Origin: a virus
Direction: 5' to 3' (one strand)
Length of the DNA stretch: 22,435 nucleotides
Virus record (IMG/VR): IMGVR_UViG_3300036832_001693
Location: 1 to 22,435 of that record
A model generated the notes under the pieces. That model was not told the origin of the DNA. It saw nothing but the letters and a program-made list of their open reading frames with translations, and searched no databases. Below, piece by piece: positions 1-6,335 of this stretch (positions within the stretch are counted from its first letter, which is position 1; the number at the start of each line of letters is the position of its first letter). Both the position numbers and the translations under genes were made by a program.

Positions 1-486
1 CCACGGATCGATGACCTTGAACTCATTGCGGTCCAGCACATAACGGATGGCCTGGGTGGCGATTTCGGCACCGGCTTCGCTCTTCGGCGTTCGCGGCAAC
101 GCCTTCGGATCAGTGCGATAGCGTTCCACCAAGCCGACAATGCCGGCGATCTTGCGCGACACCCGATTCCACGTCATCGGCGGTTGCCGGCGGCGGCGCA
201 GCAGTTGGATTTGCTCGGGACTGTACTGCGCGCCATGATAGTAATGCCGCGACAGTTTCGCCTCTTCCAACTCCTCAACCTTCTGAATTCTCCAATCAAG
301 GAATTGCTCGCGCAGCTTGCGCACTGACAAGAACTGCTCGTTCTCCTCATCATCGACCGGCCGTTCCGGCGTCAATGAATTCGGCTTCAGCCGGTTGGCT
401 TGTACCAGCATGCGCGTGCGCGCGGCGTCGTCGCGCACCATGGCGCTGGCGACGTCGGCGGTGCGCGAGTTGATGGGTGTGGCCAT
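1..486 (-). CDS. Phage portal protein, P22-like, N-terminal 162 codons (cut by window edge)
   Basis: The reading frame runs from ATG at 486 to the first base of the window without a stop, so only the N-terminal 162 residues are visible. Portal proteins form the dodecameric ring at the capsid vertex through which DNA is packaged and ejected. A segment around residues 90-115 (RRRRQPPMTWNRVSRKIAG, then a region ending in VERYRTDP) matches the 'arginine-rich, asparagine-R-x3-R/K-I-x-G-x-V' opening of P22-type portals. It is followed by an acidic/alanine-rich helix (EAGAEIATQAIRYVLD), as in that family. An AGGA lies about 11 nt upstream of the ATG. The gene is read leftward like TerL, and divergently from the gene at 558. 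The fold assignment comes from recognising the pattern; a search with the complete gene would settle it. Confidence 0.78.
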   Translation of the reverse strand, partial: MATPINSRTADVASAMVRDDAARTRMLVQANRLKPNSLTPERPVDDEENEQFLSVRKLREQFLDWRIQKVEELEEAKLSRHYYHGAQYSPEQIQLLRRRRQPPMTWNRVSRKIAGIVGLVERYRTDPKALPRTPKSEAGAEIATQAIRYVLDRNEFKVIDPW

Positions 487-522
487 TAGGACGCTTTTCC
501 TATACCGCATATCAACAGCAAG

Positions 523-551
523 TAGACAATATTCACGCCGTGTGGTTAAAT
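523..551 (+). promoter_or_regulatory. Sigma70-like promoter for rightward island 1 (possibly leaderless mRNA)
   Basis: TAGACA (523-528, five of six consensus positions) and TTAAAT (546-551, four of six) are separated by exactly 17 nt. Transcription would start about 6-7 nt after the -10, which is essentially on the ATG at 558. No Shine-Dalgarno sequence precedes that ATG. The promoter lies between divergent genes. Confidence 0.45.
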
Positions 552-557
552 ACCGCG

Positions 558-1232
558 ATGACTAGCAATTCAGCACGCAACGCACTGGCTGCGGGTTTAA
601 AAGCGGCCGCCGAAGGCGAGGCTATCGTTCACACGGCACTCGCGGAAATTAGGAACACCCCAAAGCCGGAACCCGCGTCGCTGCCGCCATCGCCGGCAGA
701 ATTGCTCGCGTTCACGATGGACCGCGTTGAACATGACCGCATTGCCGCAGCCATGCCAGCGATCATGACGATTTGCGAGCGTTTCCCCTTTGTCCGCCGG
801 ATGCTTGCTGTGGAAATGGCAAACTCAACCCGGCCGACGGCGGAACCGGTGCCAGAAGATGTCCACCAAATTGTCCACCAAAATACCAAAGACCCGCGCG
901 GCCGGAAACCAATCGGCGATAAACCTTTGAGTGATAAGGAGAAAAAGCGCCGCTACCGCGCCCGCAAGAAAGCCGCCCAGGCTCAGCCCCAGCCCGAGCC
1001 ACCGGCATCCTCCAGTTCCGTGGACTTGTTCGACCTGCACCCAAGTGATGAAGCGAATGATACGGCCGGCAAAGTCTATAGCTTCTTGGAGCGCTTTTCC
1101 CTTCAGCTTCAACCTTGGTTCGCACGCGAGCTATCACCCGACGATCGCGAAATCCTGCGCTATGCGCTCAACAGCGGCGTGAATACGCTCGGCCAATGGG
1201 CGCTCGATTTGTGGGAAGACAAAGCATCGTAA
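558..1232 (+). CDS. Hypothetical protein, 224 aa, with basic RRYRARKK segment
   Basis: I do not recognise a family. The start at 558 (MTSNSARN...) is preferred over an upstream ATG at 477 because that one would run into the portal start region and gives an unlikely N-terminus. The N-terminal half is alanine-rich and helical. The middle holds a strongly basic stretch (SDKEKKRRYRARKKAAQ) of the type often found in small phage DNA- or RNA-binding proteins, followed by a Pro/Gln-rich linker. A C-terminal helical region carries several tryptophans (QPWFARELSPDDREIL). It is the first gene of a rightward island inserted between leftward structural genes. There is no ribosome-binding site, and the promoter-like sequence upstream suggests a leaderless transcript. 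The next gene starts 19 nt downstream. Confidence 0.6.
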   Translation: MTSNSARNALAAGLKAAAEGEAIVHTALAEIRNTPKPEPASLPPSPAELLAFTMDRVEHDRIAAAMPAIMTICERFPFVRRMLAVEMANSTRPTAEPVPEDVHQIVHQNTKDPRGRKPIGDKPLSDKEKKRRYRARKKAAQAQPQPEPPASSSSVDLFDLHPSDEANDTAGKVYSFLERFSLQLQPWFARELSPDDREILRYALNSGVNTLGQWALDLWEDKAS

Positions 1233-1251
1233 ACCAAAAGGAGGAATCAAC

Positions 1252-1773
1252 ATGCGTTATTACACTGCGCCAGACGGTGCCAAGTATCCGCTCTATGAAG
1301 CACAGTGGGACACCGCCTTCACTATCTATCGCTCAGATCGCCGCAAAGCGGTTGCGGGCGATCCGCACAATTGTCTGCTTGCCTTGGGCATCAAGCGCAA
1401 TCGCGATGTCCTCGATGTCTATATCGGTGCCGGCCAGGACGCCTATGTAGTTTTCAAAGCGCGCGGCGACGATCCGGCGCGTGCTGTTCACTTTACGATT
1501 ACGTCGAGCGCTCGACGCTCCATTGACGGCTGGGATGGTCCTGATAAACGCGCTGCGACAATGACCATTAAACTCAAAAGGCCAACCGCCAAGCGTACTC
1601 TTGAGGCCCGCAGCAAGTTGGACAAGGACCGCGCGGCGCGCATCAAAAACGGTACGCATAAGGTGCGGCATACCGGCAAGGCGCGGTTGCCACGCGTCAC
1701 GCGTTTCGGCGCAGTCCATCGTCCGCCTGTGGAAATCTCCCGAAGTGGCAATGTTAGCGCAGCGGCGGCGTGA
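1252..1773 (+). CDS. Hypothetical protein, 173 aa
   Basis: It has a strong ribosome-binding site (AAAAGGAGGAATCAAC) directly before ATG 1252. The N-terminal 85 residues look like a compact alpha/beta domain (MRYYTAPDGAKYPLYEAQWD, then DPHNCLLALGIKRNRDVLDV and a YVVFKA strand). The C-terminal half is basic and probably extended (KRPTAKRTLEARSKLDKDRA and an R/K/P-rich tail), consistent with nucleic-acid or structural-protein contact, though no function can be named. It is co-transcribed with the gene at 558 and its 3' end overlaps the small gene at 1751 in another frame. It has no recognised catalytic motif, membrane segment or signal peptide. Confidence 0.62.
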   Translation: MRYYTAPDGAKYPLYEAQWDTAFTIYRSDRRKAVAGDPHNCLLALGIKRNRDVLDVYIGAGQDAYVVFKARGDDPARAVHFTITSSARRSIDGWDGPDKRAATMTIKLKRPTAKRTLEARSKLDKDRAARIKNGTHKVRHTGKARLPRVTRFGAVHRPPVEISRSGNVSAAAA

Positions 1774-1876
1774 ACTACGTCGCGTTACCCTTCGCTTTGT
1801 GCCGCGCGGTGCGCTCGCCCGCGCGGTCAAGGCTGGCGTGATTTCACGTTCAGTAGCCCAGCAACTGCGTTCCTAG
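1751..1876 (+). CDS. Small basic protein, 41 aa, with helix-G-x-I-S motif
   Basis: A short frame begins at ATG 1751, overlaps the end of the preceding gene by 23 nt and stops at TAG 1874-1876, one base before the convergent gene at 1878. The product is very basic at its N-terminus (MLAQRRRELRRV). It ends in ARAVKAGVISRSVAQQLRS, which carries the same K/R-x-G-x-I-S-x-x-A pattern as the leftward small proteins at 4590-6662 and the tail of the ATP-grasp protein. That shared motif is the main reason to believe it. The ribosome-binding site is weak (GAAGTGG). If it is real, the motif family occurs on both strands. Confidence 0.42.
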   Translation: MLAQRRRELRRVTLRFVPRGALARAVKAGVISRSVAQQLRS

Positions 1877-1877
1877 C

Positions 1878-2078
1878 TTACTTCGCGGCGACAATCTGCC
1901 TGATCAACTCCAGCTCGTAGGGCGAGCGCGGCCCCGCATTTTCCAAGTTGTGGGCATAGAGCGTCAGCAATTCTTGCAGCATTGCCTCTTTGCTCGGCTT
2001 CGGCGGCGGCGCCGCTTCTTTCTTGACCGGCGCGTCGTGGGTTTCGTGCTTGTCTTCGTGCTTGTCTTTGTCTGCCAT
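1878..2078 (-). CDS. Small charged protein, 66 aa
   Basis: ATG at 2078 is preceded by AAAGGAG with good spacing. The N-terminal half is Lys/Asp/His/Pro-rich and probably disordered (MADKDKHEDKHETHDAPVKK). The C-terminal half forms an amphipathic helix (EAMLQELLTLYAHNLENA) ending in SPYELELIRQIVAAK. I do not recognise a family. It lies between the portal-side rightward island and the small basic gene at 2099, on the leftward strand, so it is probably expressed with the structural arm. Its length, charge and position suit a minor virion or scaffolding-like component, but that is only inference. Confidence 0.6.
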   Translation of the reverse strand: MADKDKHEDKHETHDAPVKKEAAPPPKPSKEAMLQELLTLYAHNLENAGPRSPYELELIRQIVAAK

Positions 2079-2098
2079 AGCTTGCTCCTTTGTTTGAG

Positions 2099-2299
2099 CT
2101 ACATCCCCGCCATCCCCTTGCCGACGCCGCCGCGCCGCACCGCGGTCGGCACTTGACTGCCGCGCAACCCACTGCCGCGCAGCTTGCTGCCGCGCAACTT
2201 AGCGAGTTGCTTCAGTCCGATTTCGCCGCGCCGTGCCAACTTCAACACGATCTTCTTCAGCTTGGCTGGCTTCTTTGGCTTTTTCGGCACGCTCGCCAT
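2099..2299 (-). CDS. Small very basic protein, 66 aa, with LRGS repeats
   Basis: The start at 2299 (MASVPKKPKKPAKLKK) is chosen because AAGGAG sits just upstream; the longer frame upstream reads like non-coding sequence. The protein is Lys/Arg-rich with a helix (LKKIVLKLARRGEIGLKQLA) that distantly resembles the helix-G-x-I motif of neighbours. It is followed by three LRGS units encoded by a 15-bp tandem repeat, and then a Gly/Met-rich tail. High positive charge suggests contact with DNA or a nucleoprotein. No family is recognised. The next gene (2078) starts 20 nt downstream and has its own ribosome-binding site. Confidence 0.55.
   Translation of the reverse strand: MASVPKKPKKPAKLKKIVLKLARRGEIGLKQLAKLRGSKLRGSGLRGSQVPTAVRRGGVGKGMAGM
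2157..2201. repeat. 15-bp tandem repeat, three copies, coding
   Basis: Three successive units beginning CTGCCGCGCA lie at 2157-2171, 2172-2186 and 2187-2201, differing only in their last five bases. On the minus strand they encode the repeated LRGS of the 66-aa protein. In-frame 15-bp units can expand or contract without a frameshift. Confidence 0.8.
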
Positions 2300-2390
2300 G
2301 TTTGGCTCCTTGCCCACGCCTTCAAAAAGCTTTCGGCATCCGCGGTTTGAGTCCGAATGACTCACTCTCGCTAACTGCGTTGGACATTTC

Positions 2391-2417
2391 TCCGAAAACA
2401 GCGGTTTGCAGGACCGC
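2391..2417 (-). terminator. Weak intrinsic-terminator-like hairpin after the ATP-grasp gene
   Basis: Read on the minus strand, GCGGT pairs with ACCGC (2417-2413 with 2405-2401) around a 7-nt loop, followed by TGTTTTCGG. The stem is only 5 bp, so termination is likely to be partial at best. It lies in the 180-bp gap (2300-2479) between the ATP-grasp gene and the 66-aa gene. That gap also holds a GAGTC/GACTC hairpin at 2349-2363 and no convincing gene. Confidence 0.3.
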
Positions 2418-2479
2418 GCCCACACGCTCCCGGACTAGGGTTGCTACACACCGCGGACACCGAAACGGCTTGATTAAGA

Positions 2480-3832
2480 TCACGACGCCTTTTCCACCAT
2501 CTTTTCATAGGCGCGCTGCGAGATGCTGCCCTTCTTGCGCAGCTTGTCGGCGCTACGCTGCAATGGCGTCGGCGGCGGCGGCTCGGCGCCGAGTAGCTCC
2601 TTAAGGTCGCGCGCGGCGTCTTCCAGCGCATCGCACGGCTTCTCGATCGAGTGGCCTTTGACCTCGTCAGCGATCATGCGCACCTGATCGATCGCTTCCT
2701 TGGCGCTGTCGCCGACCGCGACCACGGCGCCGATCTCCGGCATGCCGGTCCACAACGGAATGACATAGCGCTCGCCGCCAATGATCGTGTAATTGCGCAG
2801 CTTGACGTTATCGCGATATTTGTCCGGAAACTCCACTTGCTGCCAATTACTGTCCGCCCAATCCGACAGCAACAAGCACATGGCGCCGTACTTGGCGGTG
2901 TATTCCGGCTCGATGACGATGCCTTGCGAGCCTTCCCAAATGATCTCCGCGAGGTTGTCAATCCACAGCCCATACAGCTCGCCGGGCGGCGAGCCCATGC
3001 GTGTGCACGGATCAATCAAATACGCCTTGCCGTCTTCGGTCATACGCAACTCGGTCGAGATAAAGCCGCGATAGCCAAACTCTTTCAGCGTCGGCGCCAG
3101 CTTGGCGTTGACGTCCTTGACCTTTTCCGGCAAGCGCTCGTAGCTCATGGTCTTGCCGACATAGGCTTTGTCTTTGACCTCAACGCCAATGATCGCGCTC
3201 TTGGCGTATTTGCCATCGATCACATAGCCGTCGTAGCCGACTTCGATGGCGTCGTTGATGCCGTCCTCGCAGATGAACTCCATGATATTGGACTTAGCGC
3301 CGAGACTTTGCTGTAATTCATTGAGTTGGATTTCCACATGCTTGTAGTTCGGCGCGTGCATCGTCTCGCTATCGCCGCGGTACGATGACACTTTCAGATA
3401 TTGATCGTCGTGGGTTTTCAGATGCGCGCGCAACGCATCCATGCCCTTGACGACAGTGTAATTGCCGATATCGATGCCGAGTTCTTTCGAATGCTGCTTG
3501 GACTTATCGCGGTCCAATTCGAGGATTTCACCAAGCCGACAGCCCCACACCAGCTTGCCTTGATTGACCAAAAACTGTTGCAAGTCGCCCTCGTAGCAAT
3601 CAAAAAAACACCAGAGGTCAATCTCATCGTAATACTGCCACGGCGACAGCACCCGCTCAATGCCGGGAATGCCTTCGCCGATCCGAGGCAGATTCGATTT
3701 TGGATATCCCGATTCCCATGGCACGTATAGCAACACGCGACCGAAGTCTTTCGATAGCGCGATCGCGGCCTCAATGAATAATCCGTGGTCCCAGCACAGA
3801 CAGGTGGCATCTGGATAGCGCTTCTTCGCCAT
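2480..3832 (-). CDS. ATP-grasp carboxylate-amine ligase-like protein (PurD-like fold)
   Basis: A 450-residue protein starting at ATG 3832 with GGAG upstream. The order of parts resembles ATP-grasp enzymes such as GAR synthetase. There is an N-terminal pre-grasp domain (to about residue 105), then LELDRDKSKQHSKELGI, equivalent to the 'L-E-x-D/S-K-x-x-x-K-x-x-x-x-x-x-G-I' entry. The ATP-binding lysine strand is QYLKVSSYRGDSE (about 144-156). A metal-binding end follows: STELRMTEDGKAYLIDPCTR (259-278) plus MGSPPGELY. ATP-grasp enzymes join a carboxylate to an amine through an acyl-phosphate; the substrates here are unknown. The last 20 residues (LRKKGSISQRAYEK, 431-444) carry the motif seen in neighbouring small basic proteins. 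It lies 3 nt after a 29-aa membrane protein and is coupled to a SpeD-like gene, suggesting a common pathway. Confidence 0.75.
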   Translation of the reverse strand: MAKKRYPDATCLCWDHGLFIEAAIALSKDFGRVLLYVPWESGYPKSNLPRIGEGIPGIERVLSPWQYYDEIDLWCFFDCYEGDLQQFLVNQGKLVWGCRLGEILELDRDKSKQHSKELGIDIGNYTVVKGMDALRAHLKTHDDQYLKVSSYRGDSETMHAPNYKHVEIQLNELQQSLGAKSNIMEFICEDGINDAIEVGYDGYVIDGKYAKSAIIGVEVKDKAYVGKTMSYERLPEKVKDVNAKLAPTLKEFGYRGFISTELRMTEDGKAYLIDPCTRMGSPPGELYGLWIDNLAEIIWEGSQGIVIEPEYTAKYGAMCLLLSDWADSNWQQVEFPDKYRDNVKLRNYTIIGGERYVIPLWTGMPEIGAVVAVGDSAKEAIDQVRMIADEVKGHSIEKPCDALEDAARDLKELLGAEPPPPTPLQRSADKLRKKGSISQRAYEKMVEKAS

Positions 3833-3835
3833 GCT

Positions 3836-3925
3836 TTACAATCTCCACACCATCGTCAGGATAAAAACAAACAGCGCCGCGCCGAGCACCAGCAGCGCCC
3901 AATCGAAACTATCAAAACTATGCAT
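3836..3925 (-). CDS. Single-span membrane micropeptide, 29 aa
   Basis: ATG at 3925 overlaps the last codons of the SpeD-like gene, and TAA at 3836-3838 lies 3 nt before the ATP-grasp start, so the frame fills the junction exactly. The product starts MHSFDSFDW, continues with a run of about 17 hydrophobic residues (ALLVLGAALFVFILTMV) and ends WRL, a simple single-span membrane peptide with a positive cytoplasmic end. It has no strong ribosome-binding site and probably depends on translational coupling. Its function is unknown; it could anchor one of the neighbouring enzymes or be an unrelated small membrane effector. Confidence 0.6.
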   Translation of the reverse strand: MHSFDSFDWALLVLGAALFVFILTMVWRL

Positions 3926-4352
3926 AATATTTCTTGCCGCGCACAATTTCGTTGATTTCGATATCGGACGGCGAAAAGCAATCGTTGACGATATCGACCA
4001 CAATCGCGCGATCGATCTTGCGGCAGCAGTAAACGTCGAGCGAGACGAAATTCTTCGCCGCCAGCGTATGGATCTGAATGCCGCTCTCGATCAGCGGCAC
4101 CCAGCCGGATATACCGGCTTTGCCGGCATAGTGCGGCGGCGAGATGAACACGAACGGCGGCGCTTGCTTCTGCATGCCGAGGCAATTTGCTAAGGCGTCC
4201 AACGCCCAATAGGCGGCGCGCAGATCGCACATCAATTCCGGCCGGCAGTCGTAGCAATCCAGCGTCAATAGATAACCAAACGGCGGCGGTGGCATCGCGC
4301 GCCCGATGGCGCGTGCGCGCGCGTAAAACTCGGCGTCGCCGCGCTCGCGCAT
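3918..4352 (-). CDS. SpeD/AdoMet decarboxylase-like pyruvoyl enzyme
   Basis: A 144-aa protein that matches prokaryotic S-adenosylmethionine decarboxylases. These cleave themselves at an internal Glu-Ser bond to make a pyruvoyl cofactor and decarboxylate AdoMet for polyamine synthesis. Ser90 (in LIESGIQIHT), His95 and Cys110 (LDVYCC) have the same spacing (+5, +20) as Ser63, His68 and Cys83 of the Thermotoga enzyme, and Gly80-Ile-Ser-Gly precedes as in the family. The usual His after the serine is Gly91, and the HTWPE motif is HTLAAK, so substrate choice may have changed. Phage SpeD homologues that act on other amino acids such as ornithine or arginine have been reported. It starts 4 nt after the HiPIP-like gene and its end overlaps a 29-aa membrane gene. 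Length and catalytic triad make the family assignment firm; the substrate is uncertain. Confidence 0.85.
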   Translation of the reverse strand: MRERGDAEFYARARAIGRAMPPPPFGYLLTLDCYDCRPELMCDLRAAYWALDALANCLGMQKQAPPFVFISPPHYAGKAGISGWVPLIESGIQIHTLAAKNFVSLDVYCCRKIDRAIVVDIVNDCFSPSDIEINEIVRGKKYYA

Positions 4353-4356
4353 GGCG

Positions 4357-4569
4357 TCAGCCGCGCGCCGCGCGATTGGCGCGCTGCGTGGCGCCGTCGG
4401 CGACGTGAAATAAACGGCACCATGCTGACCATTTCACACTTCCGAGCACACACTGACACTCCGGAGCTTCACCGCTGATTGGAATATAATGTCGGCAGAT
4501 TTCGCAATGCTCGCCATCCGGCGGATCACCTTTGCCGTAATCCACTTCGCGCTTAGTGCGCTTGGTCAT
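4357..4569 (-). CDS. Small cysteine-rich (HiPIP-like / metal-binding) phage protein
   Basis: A 70-aa protein (ATG 4569; a GTG two codons upstream is an alternative). After a polar start it shows HCEICRHYIP and then ECQCVLGSVKWSAWCRLFH, with Cys22, Cys25, Cys38, Cys40 and Cys51. The pattern C-x2-C-x-x-[FY] ... C-x-x-V-x-G-x-[IV] ... W-C-x-[LF] is common in a family of small phage proteins that resemble high-potential iron-sulfur proteins. The cysteines most likely bind a metal or Fe-S cluster, but redox function is not proven. It lies 20 nt downstream of the 165-aa gene and 4 nt upstream of the SpeD-like gene, so it is probably co-translated with them. Confidence 0.65.
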   Translation of the reverse strand: MTKRTKREVDYGKGDPPDGEHCEICRHYIPISGEAPECQCVLGSVKWSAWCRLFHVADGATQRANRAARG

Positions 4570-4589
4570 TGCCACCGGTCATAAAGCCC

Positions 4590-5087
4590 TCAAACAATGT
4601 CCCCAGGCGCGTCTTGCGCCACGTGCGTGCCGATCGCCGGCTTCGCCATGGCGGGCTTATGCTGGCCCTTCGGCGGCCGCGCCGCTTGCGCGCCGTGCTT
4701 GCCGGTCGGCGACATGCCGGCTTGCACATGACCGGCTTTGGCGGGGTGATGCTGGCCTTTGGGCGGTTGCGCGACGGCGGCCTGCGCCTTGCCCATCGCC
4801 GCCATCGCCTTCGGGCTGATCAGCCCGCGGCCTTGCATGTGCCGCGGCACCACCTTGCGGGCGAGCTTGCCGCTGCGGGTGGCAGCCTTGGCAAACTTCG
4901 GCAGCGGCGGATTGTGGCCGGCGAGCGCACCGTAAGCCGCCGATGCTGCGCTGGAAATGCCCGAACGAACGCGCTCGCTCAACGGCTGGGTGGGTTCCTC
5001 GGGTTGCGGCATGCGCCGCTCAACCTTCTCCCGCGACGCGCCCGGATGTCCCACATAACGCGCGGGCGTCCCATTATCGTTAGGCAT
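4590..5087 (-). CDS. Basic Ala/Pro/His-rich protein, 165 aa, motif family
   Basis: ATG at 5087 has a strong AAAGGAG. The sequence is low in complexity and rich in Ala, Pro, Lys, Gly and His. It contains GHNPPLPKFA (57-66), shared with three neighbouring proteins, and GRGLISPKA (86-94), the helix-G-x-I-S motif of the local family; here the two motifs are in reverse order. A C-terminal internal repeat PPKGQHxPA occurs twice. No enzyme motif or membrane segment is visible. It probably belongs with a set of small virion-associated or DNA-binding proteins encoded between TerL and the portal, but this is inference from position, charge and shared motifs. Confidence 0.6.
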   Translation of the reverse strand: MPNDNGTPARYVGHPGASREKVERRMPQPEEPTQPLSERVRSGISSAASAAYGALAGHNPPLPKFAKAATRSGKLARKVVPRHMQGRGLISPKAMAAMGKAQAAVAQPPKGQHHPAKAGHVQAGMSPTGKHGAQAARPPKGQHKPAMAKPAIGTHVAQDAPGDIV

Positions 5088-5099
5088 AGTGTTTCTCCT

Positions 5100-5270
5100 T
5101 TAACGTTTATGACCGCTGTCGCGGGCCTTGCTAAGCGCGATGGCAACGCTTTGCTTTTGCGCCTTTTTGGTGCCAAACTTTTCCTTGGTCTTGGCAAAAG
5201 TAGCCCCGGAATGTAACTCCGAGATATTTCTGCTGATCGTTTTTTGCGACTTGCCTCTTGCGAGCGGCAT
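5100..5270 (-). CDS. Small basic protein with KxxKQxVAIALSKA motif (DUF6496-like)
   Basis: The start at 5270 (MPLARGKSQKTISRN) is chosen over an upstream frame because CTAGGAGAG precedes it. The 56-aa product begins with GKSQKTISRNISEL and ends with GTKKAQKQSVAIALSKARD. Both pieces are typical of a very common small phage protein family in which 'KQ-x-VAIAL-x-xA' is the signature. Its function is unknown; these proteins are usually found among structural or late genes. The stop lies 12 nt before the next gene's ATG, whose ribosome-binding site fills the gap. Confidence 0.72.
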   Translation of the reverse strand: MPLARGKSQKTISRNISELHSGATFAKTKEKFGTKKAQKQSVAIALSKARDSGHKR

Positions 5271-5287
5271 GATTGCTCTCCTAGCAT

Positions 5288-5620
5288 TTATCCGCGAATG
5301 CCCATGGTCGCACGCCCCGACCGCGCCTTGCGCGACTTGCCGAACCATTCCTCAAGTTGATGGGCCGCTGCGGCCACCGGACGCGCTACTGTCTCCACCA
5401 CCGACTCGTTGGATTGTTCGTTGCTTTCGGTCTCCGCATAGGTCGGCTTCGGCGGATTGTGGCCGGCTTTTTTGGCAAATTTCTTCGCCGCCTTTTTCGC
5501 CGCCTTTTCCGCCGCCTTGGCGGAAATCAGCCCGCGCTTTTCCAGCCGCACGAACTCGTGCGTCGGCCGGCCGCGAAAGCGGACCAGCTTGTTGTTTGGC
5601 GCGGCTTGCGTTTCAGCCAT
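5288..5620 (-). CDS. Lys/Ala-rich protein, 110 aa, motif family
   Basis: Begins at ATG 5620. Residues 22-36 (EFVRLEKRGLISAKA) carry the helix-G-x-I-S motif, followed by a long AAKKAAKKFAKK helix reminiscent of histone-H1-like tails. GHNPPKPTYA (53-62) then matches the second shared motif, and the C-terminal half is polar with a predicted helix (HQLEEWFGKSRK). Charge and composition suggest DNA condensation or virion association, which is inferred. Only a weak ribosome-binding site (GGATGAG) is seen; the stop of the gene upstream is 10 nt away, so coupling is likely. Confidence 0.6.
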   Translation of the reverse strand: MAETQAAPNNKLVRFRGRPTHEFVRLEKRGLISAKAAEKAAKKAAKKFAKKAGHNPPKPTYAETESNEQSNESVVETVARPVAAAAHQLEEWFGKSRKARSGRATMGIRG

Positions 5621-5630
5621 TGCTCATCCA

Positions 5631-5840
5631 TCAATCTTCCGGATCGGCTTGCCATTTGCCACGGCGCGCCACCTTCGCCAGATTCCATTCCTCGCGTTCT
5701 TCAAGCGGATGGCCGTCGCAATATTCGAGATCGGCGTCGGTCATGCGGCCTTCATAGAGGTCGTTATGCACCTTGGTGGTCGAGCCAGAGGCAAGATAGG
5801 CGGCGTCCTTGCCGCCGCTGGTACGTTCTTTGACTGCCAT
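5631..5840 (-). CDS. Hypothetical protein, 69 aa, acidic
   Basis: ATG at 5840 has a clear GAGAGGAGAAATAATC. The product is short, acidic in its second half and hydrophilic throughout (LYEGRMTDADLEYCDGHPLE then EREEWNLAKV). No family is recognised. It differs from its neighbours in having neither the helix-G-x-I-S nor the N-x-P-x-P motif, so it may be a partner rather than a paralogue of them. It sits inside the run of small leftward genes with 10-14 nt gaps on each side. Confidence 0.6.
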   Translation of the reverse strand: MAVKERTSGGKDAAYLASGSTTKVHNDLYEGRMTDADLEYCDGHPLEEREEWNLAKVARRGKWQADPED

Positions 5841-5854
5841 GATTATTTCTCCTC

Positions 5855-6268
5855 TCAGCGCTTTTGATTGTTGTAATCGGTGACTCGGGTACGGCCGCCG
5901 AAATCGGCATGGCCGCGAATTCTGTCATCCGGCTTGGAAGCTGATTTGGGGTAGGGGGCTTCGGCCGGCGTCCGCTGGACTTGGCCGGGCTTCGCCGTGC
6001 TGCCGCGCGACCGCGGCTTGCCGGGCTGCGCTGCTACAGCCTTGCGGGCGTATTTCGGCTGCGGCTTGTTACGGGCCGCTTCCGGAAGAATTTTCAACGC
6101 TGGTCCCGGCTTGGCCTTCTTGCCGTCCTTACTCTCGGCCGCCGTCGCGGCGCGGTCCGCCGCCGCCGCCTGCGCTGCGTAGCCCTCGAAAGTCTTGCGA
6201 TAGGCGCCCATCGACATGGCGCCGCTCTTCATTAACGCCCGCGCTCTTTCAAGAACATCGTCCGCCAT
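5855..6268 (-). CDS. Basic protein, 137 aa, paralogue of the 108-aa protein
   Basis: ATG 6268 (MADDVLERARAL) is preceded by GGAGGTTGACC. Residues 9-26 (ARALMKSGAMSMGAYRKT) hold the helix-G-x-[IVM]-S motif. Later come AAESKDGKKAK and EAARNKPQPKYARK, both shared with the 108-aa protein at 6336 (AAESKRGKKAK, AARNQPLPSYA). The C-terminal part is Pro/Lys/Arg-rich, ending in a conserved-looking RTRVTDYNNQKR. The gene and its neighbour are a diverged tandem duplication whose 46-bp leaders are still identical. The role is unknown; charge suits DNA or capsid-interior binding. Confidence 0.66.
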   Translation of the reverse strand: MADDVLERARALMKSGAMSMGAYRKTFEGYAAQAAAADRAATAAESKDGKKAKPGPALKILPEAARNKPQPKYARKAVAAQPGKPRSRGSTAKPGQVQRTPAEAPYPKSASKPDDRIRGHADFGGRTRVTDYNNQKR

Positions 6269-6270
6269 GG

Positions 6271-6316
6271 TCAACCTCCGCGATGCGCCGGGCGCTTACA
6301 GTCGCCCCGACAGTTT
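6271..6316. repeat. 46-bp direct repeat, copy A (leader of the 137-aa gene)
   Basis: Identical base for base to 6665-6710. On the minus strand it contains two small hairpins, GTCG/CGAC with a GGG loop and GCGC/GCGC with a CCG loop, and ends with the GGAGG ribosome-binding site two bases before the start codon. It fills most of the 66-nt gap between the two paralogous genes. Confidence 0.9.
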
Positions 6317-6335
6317 GACGCCCGGCCGGCTCCTT

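Noticed and set aside
2300-2479. Possible tRNA or N-terminal extension of the LRGS protein in this gap
   Set aside because: A small GAGTC/GACTC hairpin recalls a tRNA arm, but no acceptor stem or T-loop sequence is present, and the extended frame reads like non-coding sequence and ignores a good internal ribosome site.
2651-3316. Long plus-strand frame opposite the ATP-grasp gene
   Set aside because: It is an antisense shadow of a gene with clear family motifs, which is common in GC-rich DNA.
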